Shown: positions 1 to 6,163 of the stretch, piece after piece
Layout of the letters: every line of letters starts with the position of its first letter
Position numbering within the stretch: position 1 is the stretch's first letter
Assembly: GCA_016867695.1 (NCBI GenBank)
Contig: VGIY01000051.1
Coordinates: forward strand, 1-11,803
Direction: 5' to 3'
Source of the DNA: Candidatus Eiseniibacteriota bacterium
Lineage (GTDB): Bacteria; Eisenbacteria; RBG-16-71-46; CAIMUX01; WJJG01
DNA length: 11,803 bases
Notes under the pieces: generated by a model
Database searches by the model: none
The model's input: the letters and a program-made list of their open reading frames with translations, nothing else
What the model was told of the DNA's origin: nothing
Position numbers and translations under genes: made by a program

Positions 1-169
1 CGTTGCCGAGATCGATGACCCCGATGTCGACGCCGTGCTGCGGGCCGATGACGACCTCGGGCCGCCGGCGCCCGAGGTGGGGGTAGATCACCTCCTGGAA
101 GATCTCGGCCGAGATCTTGCCGATCACCGGCATCTGCGCGACTCCGGGCGGCGGGGTGTCGGGGGACAT
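1..169 (-). CDS. AIR synthase-family (PurM/HypE-like) protein, N-terminal part, cut by the window edge
   Basis: Read on the minus strand, an ATG at 169-167 follows a perfect Shine-Dalgarno AGGAGGT (minus strand of 174-180) four bases upstream and opens a frame that runs off the window after 56 codons. The peptide has GKISAEIFQEVIYPHLG near residues 17-33 and VVIGPQHGVDIGVIDLG near 39-55. This is the pattern at the start of AIR synthase-related proteins (PurM/HypE/SelD/ThiL fold), where the glycine/aspartate strand after the first helix begins the ATP-binding N-terminal domain. The family binds ATP and acts on small molecules or on a maturation partner; the substrate cannot be told from this fragment. 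The frame is G/C-ending throughout. It is transcribed away from the sigma-factor operon, and the AT-rich island at about 185-212 is the likely place for its promoter. The family call rests on a short fragment. Confidence 0.6.
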   Translation of the reverse strand, partial: MSPDTPPPGVAQMPVIGKISAEIFQEVIYPHLGRRRPEVVIGPQHGVDIGVIDLGN

Positions 170-299
170 GCGGACCTCCTATCCTCTTTTCCTGCAATGA
201 AATAACCAACGAGTCGGCGGTTCCGGCCGCCTCCGGCGTCCGACCGCTCCGGCGCCCCGCTCTCGGGCGACCGCTCCCGGATAGCCTCGCGACCGGGGC

Positions 300-410
300 G
301 GCGAGCTCGGGCGGGCGTGCCCGGGCGCCACGCTCGGACGGCCGTGCCTGGGCGGCCCCGACCGGGCGGCCATGCTACCAGGGCCCCGACCGGGCGGCTA
401 TGCTGTCTAA
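300..410 (+). repeat. Four degenerate ~28-bp direct repeats upstream of the ECF sigma gene
   Basis: Units begin at about 300, 327, 355 and 383, so the period is 27-28 bp. By manual alignment the last two units are nearly identical: 354-376 and 382-404 match at 22 of 23 positions and differ only by C or T before ATGCT. The first two match at about 17 of 22 positions, and units two and three at about 16 of 23. In DNA this GC-rich the weaker matches are partly expected by composition, so the first two units are less certain than the last two. The fourth unit ends in TATGCT (399-404), ten bases before the upstream candidate ATG at 414. The array could be a set of operator sites for control of the sigma operon, or simply a slippage-generated tandem. 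Confidence 0.6.
399..404 (+). promoter_or_regulatory. Possible -10 element (TATGCT) of the sigma-factor operon
   Basis: TATGCT matches the TATAAT consensus at four of six positions and is one of the few AT-containing hexamers in the region. Transcription from it would start around 411, almost at the ATG at 414, or about 93 bases before the preferred GTG start at 504. No convincing -35 box lies 16-18 bases upstream; repeat-array DNA is there instead. If this is a promoter, it would depend on an activator or on a sigma factor with another recognition sequence. Confidence 0.3.
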
Positions 411-491
411 ACCATGAACGACGGCGGGGCGTCAATCCGGATGGGCGCGGCAGGGGGCCCTTCCGAGGGCCCGGGAAGCGGTCGGCCGGAC

Positions 492-498
492 GGAGGAG
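492..498 (+). promoter_or_regulatory. Ribosome binding site that favours GTG 504 as the sigma-factor start
   Basis: GGAGGAG stands five bases upstream of GTG 504, an optimal distance, in frame with the sigma-factor domains. The upstream ATG at 414 has no Shine-Dalgarno sequence before it, and the 30 residues it would add are a Gly/Ala/Pro-rich stretch unlike any sigma-factor domain. Confidence 0.6.
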
Positions 499-503
499 CG
501 GAT

Positions 504-1109
504 GTGAGCGGTATCGACGCCCTCGCCGCCGCTCCGGAGGCGGGCATCGGCGGCGCCGGCGCGGAGGCGGAAGACCCGGTCGCCGGGCTCGTCGATCAGG
601 CCCGCCGCGGCAGCGAGGCCGCCTTCGAGCGCCTCTATCGCCTGCACGCGTCCCAGGCCTATGGCCTCTGCCTCCGGCTCACGGGGGATCGGACCGAGGC
701 GGAGGCGCTCACGCAGGAAGTGTTCGTCAGGATGTGGCGGAAGCTCGACACCTACGAGGGCCGCGGGCCCCTCGGCGCCTGGTTGCGCAGCCTGGCGGTC
801 CATCTGCTGATCGACAACCGGCGCCGCGCCGCGCGTGGGCCGCGGCTCGATGCGGACGACGGTGCGATGGCGAGAGCCTCGATCCCGCCGCGGCGGGTAG
901 AGGAGACGCTCGACCTCGAGCGGGCGATCGCCCGGCTGCCCCGCGGCGCGCGCCTCGCCTTCGTGCTCCACGACGTGGAAGGCTATCGCCACCAGGAGAT
1001 CGCCGAGCAGCTCGGCGTGGCGACCGGAACGGTCAAGGCCCAGCTCCATCGGGCGCGGCGCCTCCTGCGCGCCGCGCTGGCGCCCCCCGGGGAGGTGAGC
1101 GCGCGATGA
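504..1109 (+). CDS. ECF-family (sigma-70 group 4) RNA polymerase sigma factor
   Basis: It directs RNA polymerase to a small regulon when released by its anti-sigma factor. Numbered from GTG 504 (201 residues), sigma region 2 spans about 29-105. It includes the AFERLYRLHASQAYGLCLRL helix, the acidic DRTEAEALTQEVFVRMWRKL core-binding/-10 recognition segment, and WLRSLAVHLLIDNRRR. Region 4 spans about 138-193 and has the helix-turn-helix HQEIAEQLGVATGTVKAQLHRARRLLR. The total length is normal for the family. The start at 504 is chosen for its GGAGGAG site; an in-frame ATG at 414 would give 231 residues and might be used from a leaderless transcript. The stop overlaps the next ATG (ATGA at 1106-1109), so the sigma factor and anti-sigma factor are translationally coupled. 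The degenerate repeat array lies just upstream and may take part in (auto)regulation. The ECF subgroup cannot be assigned by eye. Confidence 0.93.
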   Translation: MSGIDALAAAPEAGIGGAGAEAEDPVAGLVDQARRGSEAAFERLYRLHASQAYGLCLRLTGDRTEAEALTQEVFVRMWRKLDTYEGRGPLGAWLRSLAVHLLIDNRRRAARGPRLDADDGAMARASIPPRRVEETLDLERAIARLPRGARLAFVLHDVEGYRHQEIAEQLGVATGTVKAQLHRARRLLRAALAPPGEVSAR

Positions 1110-1942
1110 ACCACGATCCGGCCCGCGATCTCCTCCAGGACTACCTGGACGCGGCGCTCGACGAGGCGCGCGCCCTGGATGTCGAGGCGCACCTGCGCGA
1201 GTGCCCCGCGTGCCGGGACGAGCTGGAGGCGCTGCGCGCGCTGCTGCGCGCGGCGGCGGCCCTCCCCCGCCGCGTCGAGCCGCCGCGCGACCTGTGGCCG
1301 GAGATCGCCGCCCGCGCGCTCGGGCGCGCGAGCGGGGCGGCCGCGGCCTCCGGAGCCGGGTCCGAACGGCCGGCACCGCCCGCCTCGGCACTCGCGCCTC
1401 AGGGGCCGCGCGGGCTCGCCGGCGCGAGGCGCGGCGCACAGCGCGCCTGGAGCAAGTGGCGGCAGGCTTGGGGCGAGTGGCGGCGCATCGGTGCCGAGTG
1501 GCGGCAGGCTTGGCGCGGGCTCTGGCCCGTCTTCGCCGGAACGGTCGCGGTCCTCGTGATCCTCCTGTCGTCGATCTTCCGCCAGCAGGAGCAGGAGTAC
1601 CTCATGGCCGCGCCGACGATCGCCGACCTGCTCGCGGCGGAGTGCAGCGAGCCCGAGCGGGTGCTGGCCGCCTACGAGGTGGCGGGAGCCGGCGCGCGCA
1701 GCGACGCGGCCCGACTCGCCGGGGAGTCGCCGGATCCCGCCGGGACGGACGGAGCCGAGTCGGGCGCGCTGTCTTCGGTCCTCGCCGAGAACCTGGCGAT
1801 CATCGACCGGGCCATCACCGACGCCCGCCGCGCCTACGAGGCGAACCCCGACAGCCCGCAGCTCATCCGCCTGCTGGCGGCGGCCTACCGCGCCCGGGCG
1901 GCGCTGACGAGCCGCGCCGCGGAGACGGCGGCCCGGTCCTAG
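1106..1942 (+). CDS. Zinc-finger (ZAS/zf-HC2) transmembrane anti-sigma factor
   Basis: This 278-residue protein is expected to bind and silence the ECF sigma factor encoded just upstream. Residues 1-70 form the cytoplasmic anti-sigma domain with the H-x3-C-x2-C zinc motif (His29, Cys33, Cys36, in HLRECPAC). A Pro/Ala/Gly/Arg-rich linker runs to about 116. Next comes a striking tryptophan-rich stalk of three tandem heptads (117-137), then one hydrophobic helix at about 140-158 that places the C-terminus outside the membrane. The outer part (159-278) carries the segment LAENLAIIDRAITDARRAYE followed by NPDSPQLIRLLAAAYRAR, an amphipathic helical pair common at the C-terminus of this group. GGAGGTGA at 1091-1098 lies seven bases before the ATG. 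The gene overlaps the sigma gene by four bases. The sensed signal is not visible. Confidence 0.9.
   Translation: MNHDPARDLLQDYLDAALDEARALDVEAHLRECPACRDELEALRALLRAAAALPRRVEPPRDLWPEIAARALGRASGAAAASGAGSERPAPPASALAPQGPRGLAGARRGAQRAWSKWRQAWGEWRRIGAEWRQAWRGLWPVFAGTVAVLVILLSSIFRQQEQEYLMAAPTIADLLAAECSEPERVLAAYEVAGAGARSDAARLAGESPDPAGTDGAESGALSSVLAENLAIIDRAITDARRAYEANPDSPQLIRLLAAAYRARAALTSRAAETAARS
1454..1516 (+). repeat. Three tandem 21-bp repeats encoding Trp-rich heptads
   Basis: The units 1454-1474, 1475-1495 and 1496-1516 each encode seven residues inside the anti-sigma factor: KWRQAWG, then EWRRIGA, then EWRQAWR. The outer two units share an identical 17-base block (1455-1471 and 1497-1513). The period is exactly one heptad, so length changes keep the frame and also keep the helical register. 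Confidence 0.85.
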
Positions 1943-1953
1943 GCTTCGACCGG

Positions 1954-1975
1954 CGGCCCCGCCCGCGCGGGGCCG
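1954..1975 (+). terminator. GC hairpin between anti-sigma and DUF4097 genes (attenuator or processing stem)
   Basis: Positions 1954-1962 (CGGCCCCGC) pair perfectly with 1967-1975 (GCGGGGCCG) around a four-base loop, giving a 9-bp stem twelve bases after the anti-sigma stop. No run of T follows, so it is not a standard Rho-independent terminator. It could reduce read-through to, or stabilise, the downstream message. Confidence 0.4.
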
Positions 1976-1999
1976 ATCGACGAGAAAGGGAGGCGACAC

Positions 2000-2926
2000 A
2001 TGGCGAGGAGGAGCGGGCTCGAGACGGCTTTGGCGGCCCTGCTCGCGCTCAGCCTGGCCGCGGCGGGTGCCGCCGCGCAGCAGGAGATCGACCGCACGTT
2101 TCCGCTGGCCCCCGACGGGAGATTCGTCCTGCGCGGCCTGCTCGCCGGATCGGTGACCGTGACCGGCTGGGACCGGCCCGAGGTGCACGTCACCGGCCTT
2201 CTCGAGCGGATGATCGAGGATGTCGTCATCGACGCGCAGCCCGAGCGCGTCGAGATCGAATTGGAGTACCGCCGGGGCAAGTCCGGGCATCGGGACGAGG
2301 ACACGCGGCTCGAGATCCGGCTGCCCCGGGCCGCCCGCGTGTCGATCGCCACGGTGAGCGCCCGCATCGGCGCATCCGGCGTCGACGGGGACGTCAACCT
2401 CTCCACGATCAGCGGGGGCATCGACTTGAGCGGCAGGCCCAAGAGCCTGGTGCTCGAGTCGGTGAGCGGCTCGATCGACTTCGAGGGCGAGGCCCAGGGG
2501 ATCGAGATCCAGACGGTCAGCGGCGACATCGAGCTGCGCGCCGCCGCGCCGGCGCTCCAGCTCCAGACGGTCAGCGGCGACATGGAGATCCGCGGCGGCC
2601 CGCTGCCCAGGGTGCGCTGCCAGTCGGTCAGCGGCGACATCGACTTCGGCGCCCCGTTCGCGCCGTCGGGGAACTACGAGTTCACCAGTCACAGCGGCGA
2701 TGTCCTCCTCGTCGTGACCGAGGGGACGGACGCCGCGTTCGACCTCTCGACCTTCAGCGGCGACATCGACGCGGGCGCCTTCGCCAAGGCGGGCGAGGGC
2801 GCGCGCAAGACCCGCCGCGGCAGGCCCGGCATGGGGCGCGAGAACCGCTTCACCCTGGGCGGGGGCAGCGCCGAGGTGAGCGCGACGACCTTCAGCGGGG
2901 ACCTCATCCTCGAGAGGGGCGACTAG
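2000..2926 (+). CDS. Secreted DUF4097 (LiaG/YvlB-like) beta-repeat protein
   Basis: A Sec-type signal peptide (MARRSG, then a hydrophobic core, likely cut after AAA at 24-26) begins this 308-residue protein, so it acts outside the cytoplasmic membrane. From about 118 to the end it is built of short beta-strand units marked by an [ST]-x-SG[DGS]-[IVLM] turn: STISGGID, SVSGSID, TVSGDIE, TVSGDME, SVSGDID, SHSGDVL, TFSGDID and TFSGDLI, spaced mostly 18-22 residues. This is the signature of DUF4097, expected to fold as a right-handed beta-solenoid. A basic loop (about 269-282) interrupts the last two turns. GGGAGG lies about seven bases before the ATG. The gene lies 57 bp behind the anti-sigma gene on the same strand, probably in its operon. 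Proteins of this family are often found beside envelope-stress regulators; the molecular role is unknown. Confidence 0.85.
   Translation: MARRSGLETALAALLALSLAAAGAAAQQEIDRTFPLAPDGRFVLRGLLAGSVTVTGWDRPEVHVTGLLERMIEDVVIDAQPERVEIELEYRRGKSGHRDEDTRLEIRLPRAARVSIATVSARIGASGVDGDVNLSTISGGIDLSGRPKSLVLESVSGSIDFEGEAQGIEIQTVSGDIELRAAAPALQLQTVSGDMEIRGGPLPRVRCQSVSGDIDFGAPFAPSGNYEFTSHSGDVLLVVTEGTDAAFDLSTFSGDIDAGAFAKAGEGARKTRRGRPGMGRENRFTLGGGSAEVSATTFSGDLILERGD
2508..2643 (+). repeat. Repeated TVSGDI-coding segments within the DUF4097 gene
   Basis: The 22 bases at 2508-2529 recur identically at 2562-2583, 54 bp (18 codons) later, and a close variant follows at about 2618-2640. Each encodes the turn and strand of one solenoid coil. 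Identity at the nucleotide level, including third positions, suggests recent duplication or conversion among coils. Confidence 0.7.
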
Positions 2927-2943
2927 CCCCCCCCGGGGGGGGC
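2926..2943 (+). repeat. C8G8 palindrome directly after the DUF4097 stop codon
   Basis: Eight C (2927-2934) are followed at once by eight G (2935-2942), with a matching outer G and C, giving an 18-base perfect palindrome that starts at the last base of the TAG stop. It has no loop and no following T-run, so terminator function is uncertain. Homopolymer runs of this length also invite sequencing or assembly length errors. Confidence 0.6.
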
Positions 2944-2957
2944 CGCGAGCGCCGGGG

Positions 2958-3046
2958 GTGCGCGCAGCCCGGGGGACGCGCAGACGCGCGCGGCTGGGCG
3001 TGCGCAGCCGGTGCGCGCAGTCCGGGGGACGCGCAGACGCCCGCGG
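2958..3046 (+). repeat. Two copies of a 36-bp intergenic repeat
   Basis: Positions 2958-2993 and 3011-3046 agree at 34 of 36 bases (differences at the 11th and 31st base of the unit). The start-to-start distance is 53 bp, and a partial GTGCGCAGCCG copy lies between them. The 244-bp gap 2927-3170 otherwise holds no plausible gene. The unit may belong to a dispersed intergenic family. Confidence 0.75.
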
Positions 3047-3049
3047 GGG

Positions 3050-3078
3050 TTGTCGGCCAGCCCCGGCGCGCCCATAAT
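3050..3078 (+). promoter_or_regulatory. Sigma-70-type promoter for tldD-tldE
   Basis: TTGTCG (3050-3055) and CATAAT (3073-3078) are separated by exactly 17 bases and match the housekeeping consensus at four and five of six positions. CATAAT stands out in an otherwise extremely GC-rich region. The predicted transcript starts near 3085, about 85 bases before the tldD ATG. Confidence 0.6.
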
Positions 3079-3170
3079 GAACGGTCGCCCTTCCGGGGGC
3101 GTCTTGTCGGAGAGCCCCGCCCGCGCGGACCCGGGGCCGCAGGTGGATCCGGAGAAACGAGAGGACGCTC

Positions 3171-4727
3171 ATGAGACACTCGATCGGCCGCCGCGACTTC
3201 CTCAAGTGGGCCGGAGCGGGCACCGCGCTCGTCTCGCTGCCCGGCTGGGCCGGCTGCCGCCGGACCGGGGGGGCGCCCGAGCTCCTCGGCGGCGCGGCCG
3301 CCCCCGGGGCCCACGGCACCTACTTCGCCCGCTTCGGGGTCTCGGAACCGCTCATGCAGCGCGTCCTGGCCAAGGGCCTTTCCCGGGGCGGCGACTTCTG
3401 CGACCTCTACTTCGAGCACTCGATCCGCCACACGATCGGCATGCGCGACGGCGAGATCAACCGCGCCTTCAGCGGCGTCGACCTGGGCGCCGGGATCCGC
3501 GTGCTCAAGGGGGAGGCCGCCGGCTTCGCCTACTGCGAGGACCTGAGCGAGAAGGCCCTGCTGTCGGCGGCCGACACCGCGGCCGCCGTGGCCGACTCGG
3601 GCGGAGACGCCCGACCCGCGCCGCTCGTCGCCGTCGACGTGCCGAACTACTACCTGATCCGCGTGCCCTGGTCCGAGGTCGGCATCGAGCAGCGCCTGCC
3701 GCTCATCGAGCACACCGAGCAGGTCGCCCGCCGGCGCGACCCGCGCATCGTCAAGGTCTCGGTCTTTCTGATCGACGAGACCTCGCACATCCTGATCGCC
3801 AACTCCGAGGGGCTGCTCGTCGAGGATGAGCGCCCGATGGCGACCGGCTACGTCACCTGCGTGGCCCGCGAGGGCGAGCGCACGGAGAGCGCCTCGGAGA
3901 GCATCTCCGCGCGCCAGGGCATCGAGTTCGTCAACGCCGAGAACCTCGCCGAGCTGGCCACGGATGTCGCCGACATGGCCGTGCGCGCCCTGAGCGCCGT
4001 CGAGGCCCCCTCCGGGGAGCTGCCGATCGTTCTCGCCCCGGCCCACTCCGGGATCCTGCTGCACGAGGCGATCGGCCACGGCATGGAGGCCGACTTCAAC
4101 CGCAAGGGCATGTCGATCTACGCCGACAAGATCGGCTCGCGGATCGCCTGCGAGCACGTCACCGTGATCGACGACGGCACGAACCCCGGCGTGCGGGGCA
4201 CGATCAACGTGGACGACGAGGGCAACGCCAGCCAGCGCACGGTGCTCGTCGAGCGCGGGATCCTCCGCTCCTACATGCACGACCGCATCTCGGCGCGGCA
4301 CTACGGCGTCGCCCCGACCGGCTCGGGCCGCCGCCAGTCCTTCCGCTTCCCCCCCGTCCCGCGCATGCGCAACACCTTCATGCTCGGCGGCCCGCACGAT
4401 CCCCGGGAGATCATCGCCTCGGTGCGCAAGGGCATCTACGCCGAGAACTTCGCCAACGGCGAGGTGAAGATCGGCGCCGGCGACTTCACCTTCTACGTCC
4501 TCCACGGCCGCCTGATCGAGGAGGGCCGGCTGACCGCGTCGATCAAGGACGTCAACCTGGTCGGCAGCGGGCCCGCCGTGCTCGAGTCGATCGACATGGT
4601 CGGCGGCGACCTGGAGATGATGCGCAGCGGCGGATCCTGCGGCAAGGATGGCCAGATGGTGCCGGTCAGCTACGGCATGCCGACGGTGCGCGCCCACCGG
4701 ATCACGATTGGAGGAAGAGACGCATGA
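3171..4727 (+). CDS. tldD: TldD-family metalloprotease subunit with a Tat-like leader
   Basis: TldD is the catalytic subunit of the TldD/TldE protease, which in E. coli cleaves peptides such as microcin B17 precursor and CcdA. The metalloprotease motif HEAIGH is at residues 298-303 (HExxxH type), followed by the family-typical GMEADFNRKG. The C-terminal GSCGKDGQ supplies Cys490, the expected third metal ligand. The 518 residues exceed the usual ~480 because of an N-terminal extension. That extension has a twin-arginine motif (RRDFLK, 7-12), a short hydrophobic stretch, and WAGC ending at Cys29, which resembles a weak lipobox. GAGAGGA (3159-3165) precedes the ATG by five bases. The stop overlaps the ATG of the partner gene. 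The Tat motif implies export or membrane anchoring, unusual for a protein known as cytosolic in E. coli. Family assignment is secure; location is inferred. Confidence 0.93.
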   Translation: MRHSIGRRDFLKWAGAGTALVSLPGWAGCRRTGGAPELLGGAAAPGAHGTYFARFGVSEPLMQRVLAKGLSRGGDFCDLYFEHSIRHTIGMRDGEINRAFSGVDLGAGIRVLKGEAAGFAYCEDLSEKALLSAADTAAAVADSGGDARPAPLVAVDVPNYYLIRVPWSEVGIEQRLPLIEHTEQVARRRDPRIVKVSVFLIDETSHILIANSEGLLVEDERPMATGYVTCVAREGERTESASESISARQGIEFVNAENLAELATDVADMAVRALSAVEAPSGELPIVLAPAHSGILLHEAIGHGMEADFNRKGMSIYADKIGSRIACEHVTVIDDGTNPGVRGTINVDDEGNASQRTVLVERGILRSYMHDRISARHYGVAPTGSGRRQSFRFPPVPRMRNTFMLGGPHDPREIIASVRKGIYAENFANGEVKIGAGDFTFYVLHGRLIEEGRLTASIKDVNLVGSGPAVLESIDMVGGDLEMMRSGGSCGKDGQMVPVSYGMPTVRAHRITIGGRDA

Positions 4728-6052
4728 GCCGGGAACTGCTCGATCGAGTGCGCGTCCTGGTCGACGACGCGGGGAGCCGCGGCGCGCGGGGCATGCGCGG
4801 GGCGCTGACGCGCTCGCGCAGCAGCCAGGTGCGCTGGCGCGACGGCGAGCTCGAGCAGGTGCGCGAGTCGACGACGATGAGCCTCGAGCTGTCGCTCTTC
4901 GTGGAGGGCCGCTTCTCGAGCCACACGACCTCCGATCTGCGACCGGATGCGCTGCGGGAGTTCCTCGACGAGACGATCGCCATGACGCGCCTGCTGGCCG
5001 AGGATCCCCACCGCCGGCTGCCAGATCCGGAGCGCTACGCCGGGCGCTGCACCGAGGACCTGCAGCTCTGCGACGCGCCGGGCGCGGCCTCGCTGACCGG
5101 CGTCGAGCGGCGCCGGCTGGCCCGGACGCTGGAGGAGGCCGCCCGCTCGGAGCCCGGCTCCGAGCGCATCATCTCCGTCGACACGCGCGCCTCGGACGGC
5201 GACACGGAGACGGTCGTCGTCGCCTCCAACGGCATGGAGGGCGTCGAGCGCAACACCTACTTCGTCTACTTCGCCCGCTGCACGGTGCGCGACGACGGCG
5301 ACCGCCGGCCGATGGATTACAGCTACGCGGTCGCGCTCCAGCGGTCCGATCTGCCGGCGCCCGAGTCGATCGGCGCCACGGCCACCCGCCGCGCGCTGGC
5401 GCTCTGCGGGCAGCGCCCCCGACCCGGCGGCACCTACGCCTGCGTGATCGAGAACCGCGCTGCCGGCAACCCGATCGGCTCGCTCTTCGAGCCGCTGCAG
5501 GGGCACAACATCCAGCAGGGGCAGTCGTGCCTGGCCGACAAGGCGGGGCAGCAGATCGCCAGCCCGCTGCTGACGATCATCGACGACCCGCACATCGTCC
5601 GGGGACTGGGCTCGAGCACCTTCGACAGCGAGGGCATGGCCACGCGGCGGCGGCCGATCATCGAGCGCGGCGTGCTGCGCGGCTTCTACCTGAACACCTA
5701 CTACGCCAGCCGCCTGGGCCTGGAGCCGACGACGGGCAGCCAGGGCAACCTGGTCTTCGAGCCGGGGCCGCGCGATCTCGAGGGCCTGCTGCAGGCGATG
5801 GGCACCGGACTGCTCGTCACCGACTTCGTCGGGGGCAACTCCAACGCGACGACCGGCGACTTCTCGGTCGGCGTCAGCGGGCACTGGATCGAGGGGGGGC
5901 GGCGCGTCCACCCGGTGTCGGGAATGAACCTGGCCGGCAACCTCCTCCAATCCTGGCACAAGCTCGTCGAGGTGGGCAGCGACGCCTTCCCCTACGGCGA
6001 GGTCCGCGTGCCGAGCCTGCGCTTCGAGGGGCTGCAGTTCTCGGGCGTCTAG
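4724..6052 (+). CDS. tldE: TldE/PmbA-family protease subunit
   Basis: TldE (PmbA) pairs with TldD; it has the same fold but no metal site, and none is visible here. The 442 residues match the family length of about 450. Diagnostic segments are GLGSSTFDSEG (from about 294), RGFYLNTYYASRLG, the glycine-rich TTGSQGNL, and ATTGDFSVGVSGHWIEGG (from 375). GGAGGAAGAG precedes the ATG, which lies inside the tldD stop (ATGA, 4724-4727), so equal synthesis of both subunits by coupling is expected. No signal peptide or twin-arginine motif is present: the protein begins with a charged helix, MSRELLDRVRVLVDDAG. This contrasts with the leader on TldD. No candidate peptide precursor gene lies beside the pair, so the natural substrate is unknown. 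Confidence 0.92.
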   Translation: MSRELLDRVRVLVDDAGSRGARGMRGALTRSRSSQVRWRDGELEQVRESTTMSLELSLFVEGRFSSHTTSDLRPDALREFLDETIAMTRLLAEDPHRRLPDPERYAGRCTEDLQLCDAPGAASLTGVERRRLARTLEEAARSEPGSERIISVDTRASDGDTETVVVASNGMEGVERNTYFVYFARCTVRDDGDRRPMDYSYAVALQRSDLPAPESIGATATRRALALCGQRPRPGGTYACVIENRAAGNPIGSLFEPLQGHNIQQGQSCLADKAGQQIASPLLTIIDDPHIVRGLGSSTFDSEGMATRRRPIIERGVLRGFYLNTYYASRLGLEPTTGSQGNLVFEPGPRDLEGLLQAMGTGLLVTDFVGGNSNATTGDFSVGVSGHWIEGGRRVHPVSGMNLAGNLLQSWHKLVEVGSDAFPYGEVRVPSLRFEGLQFSGV

Positions 6053-6060
6053 GGCGCGGA

Positions 6061-6091
6061 GCCCCGCCGGCCCGCCGGCGCCTCGCGGGGC
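6061..6091 (+). terminator. GC-rich stem after tldE
   Basis: GCCCCGC (6061-6067) can pair with GCGGGGC (6085-6091), seven base pairs, nine bases after the tldE stop. Alternative inner pairing of CCGG blocks competes with it. No T-run follows. It may end or process the tldDE message ahead of the tRNA gene. Confidence 0.35.
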
Positions 6092-6092
6092 A

Positions 6093-6122
6093 TGGACAGC
6101 CCCCCGGGAGCTGTGCTACCTT
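6093..6122 (+). promoter_or_regulatory. Candidate tRNA-Ser promoter
   Basis: TGGACA (6093-6098) matches the -35 consensus at five of six positions. TACCTT (6117-6122) lies 18 bases downstream but matches the -10 consensus at only three of six. A start near 6129 would give a 35-base leader before the mature tRNA. Confidence 0.4.
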
Positions 6123-6163
6123 GCTGCCCGCTCTCGCCTTCCCCGGCGGGAGCCGGTCGGTCC

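Noticed and set aside
2958..3046. CRISPR array
   Set aside because: There are only two full copies, the interval between them is short (17 bp) and itself repeat-like, and no cas genes are present.
983..3319. Long minus-strand open frame of over 700 codons across the anti-sigma and DUF4097 genes
   Set aside because: It lies opposite clearly recognisable genes, is rich in Arg/Ala/Pro/Gly, and resembles no domain. Such frames are expected where GC content removes stop codons.
2904..4697. Long minus-strand open frame opposite tldD
   Set aside because: It is a shadow of tldD caused by high GC; its residues are dominated by Ala, Asp, His, Val and Gly runs with no family pattern.
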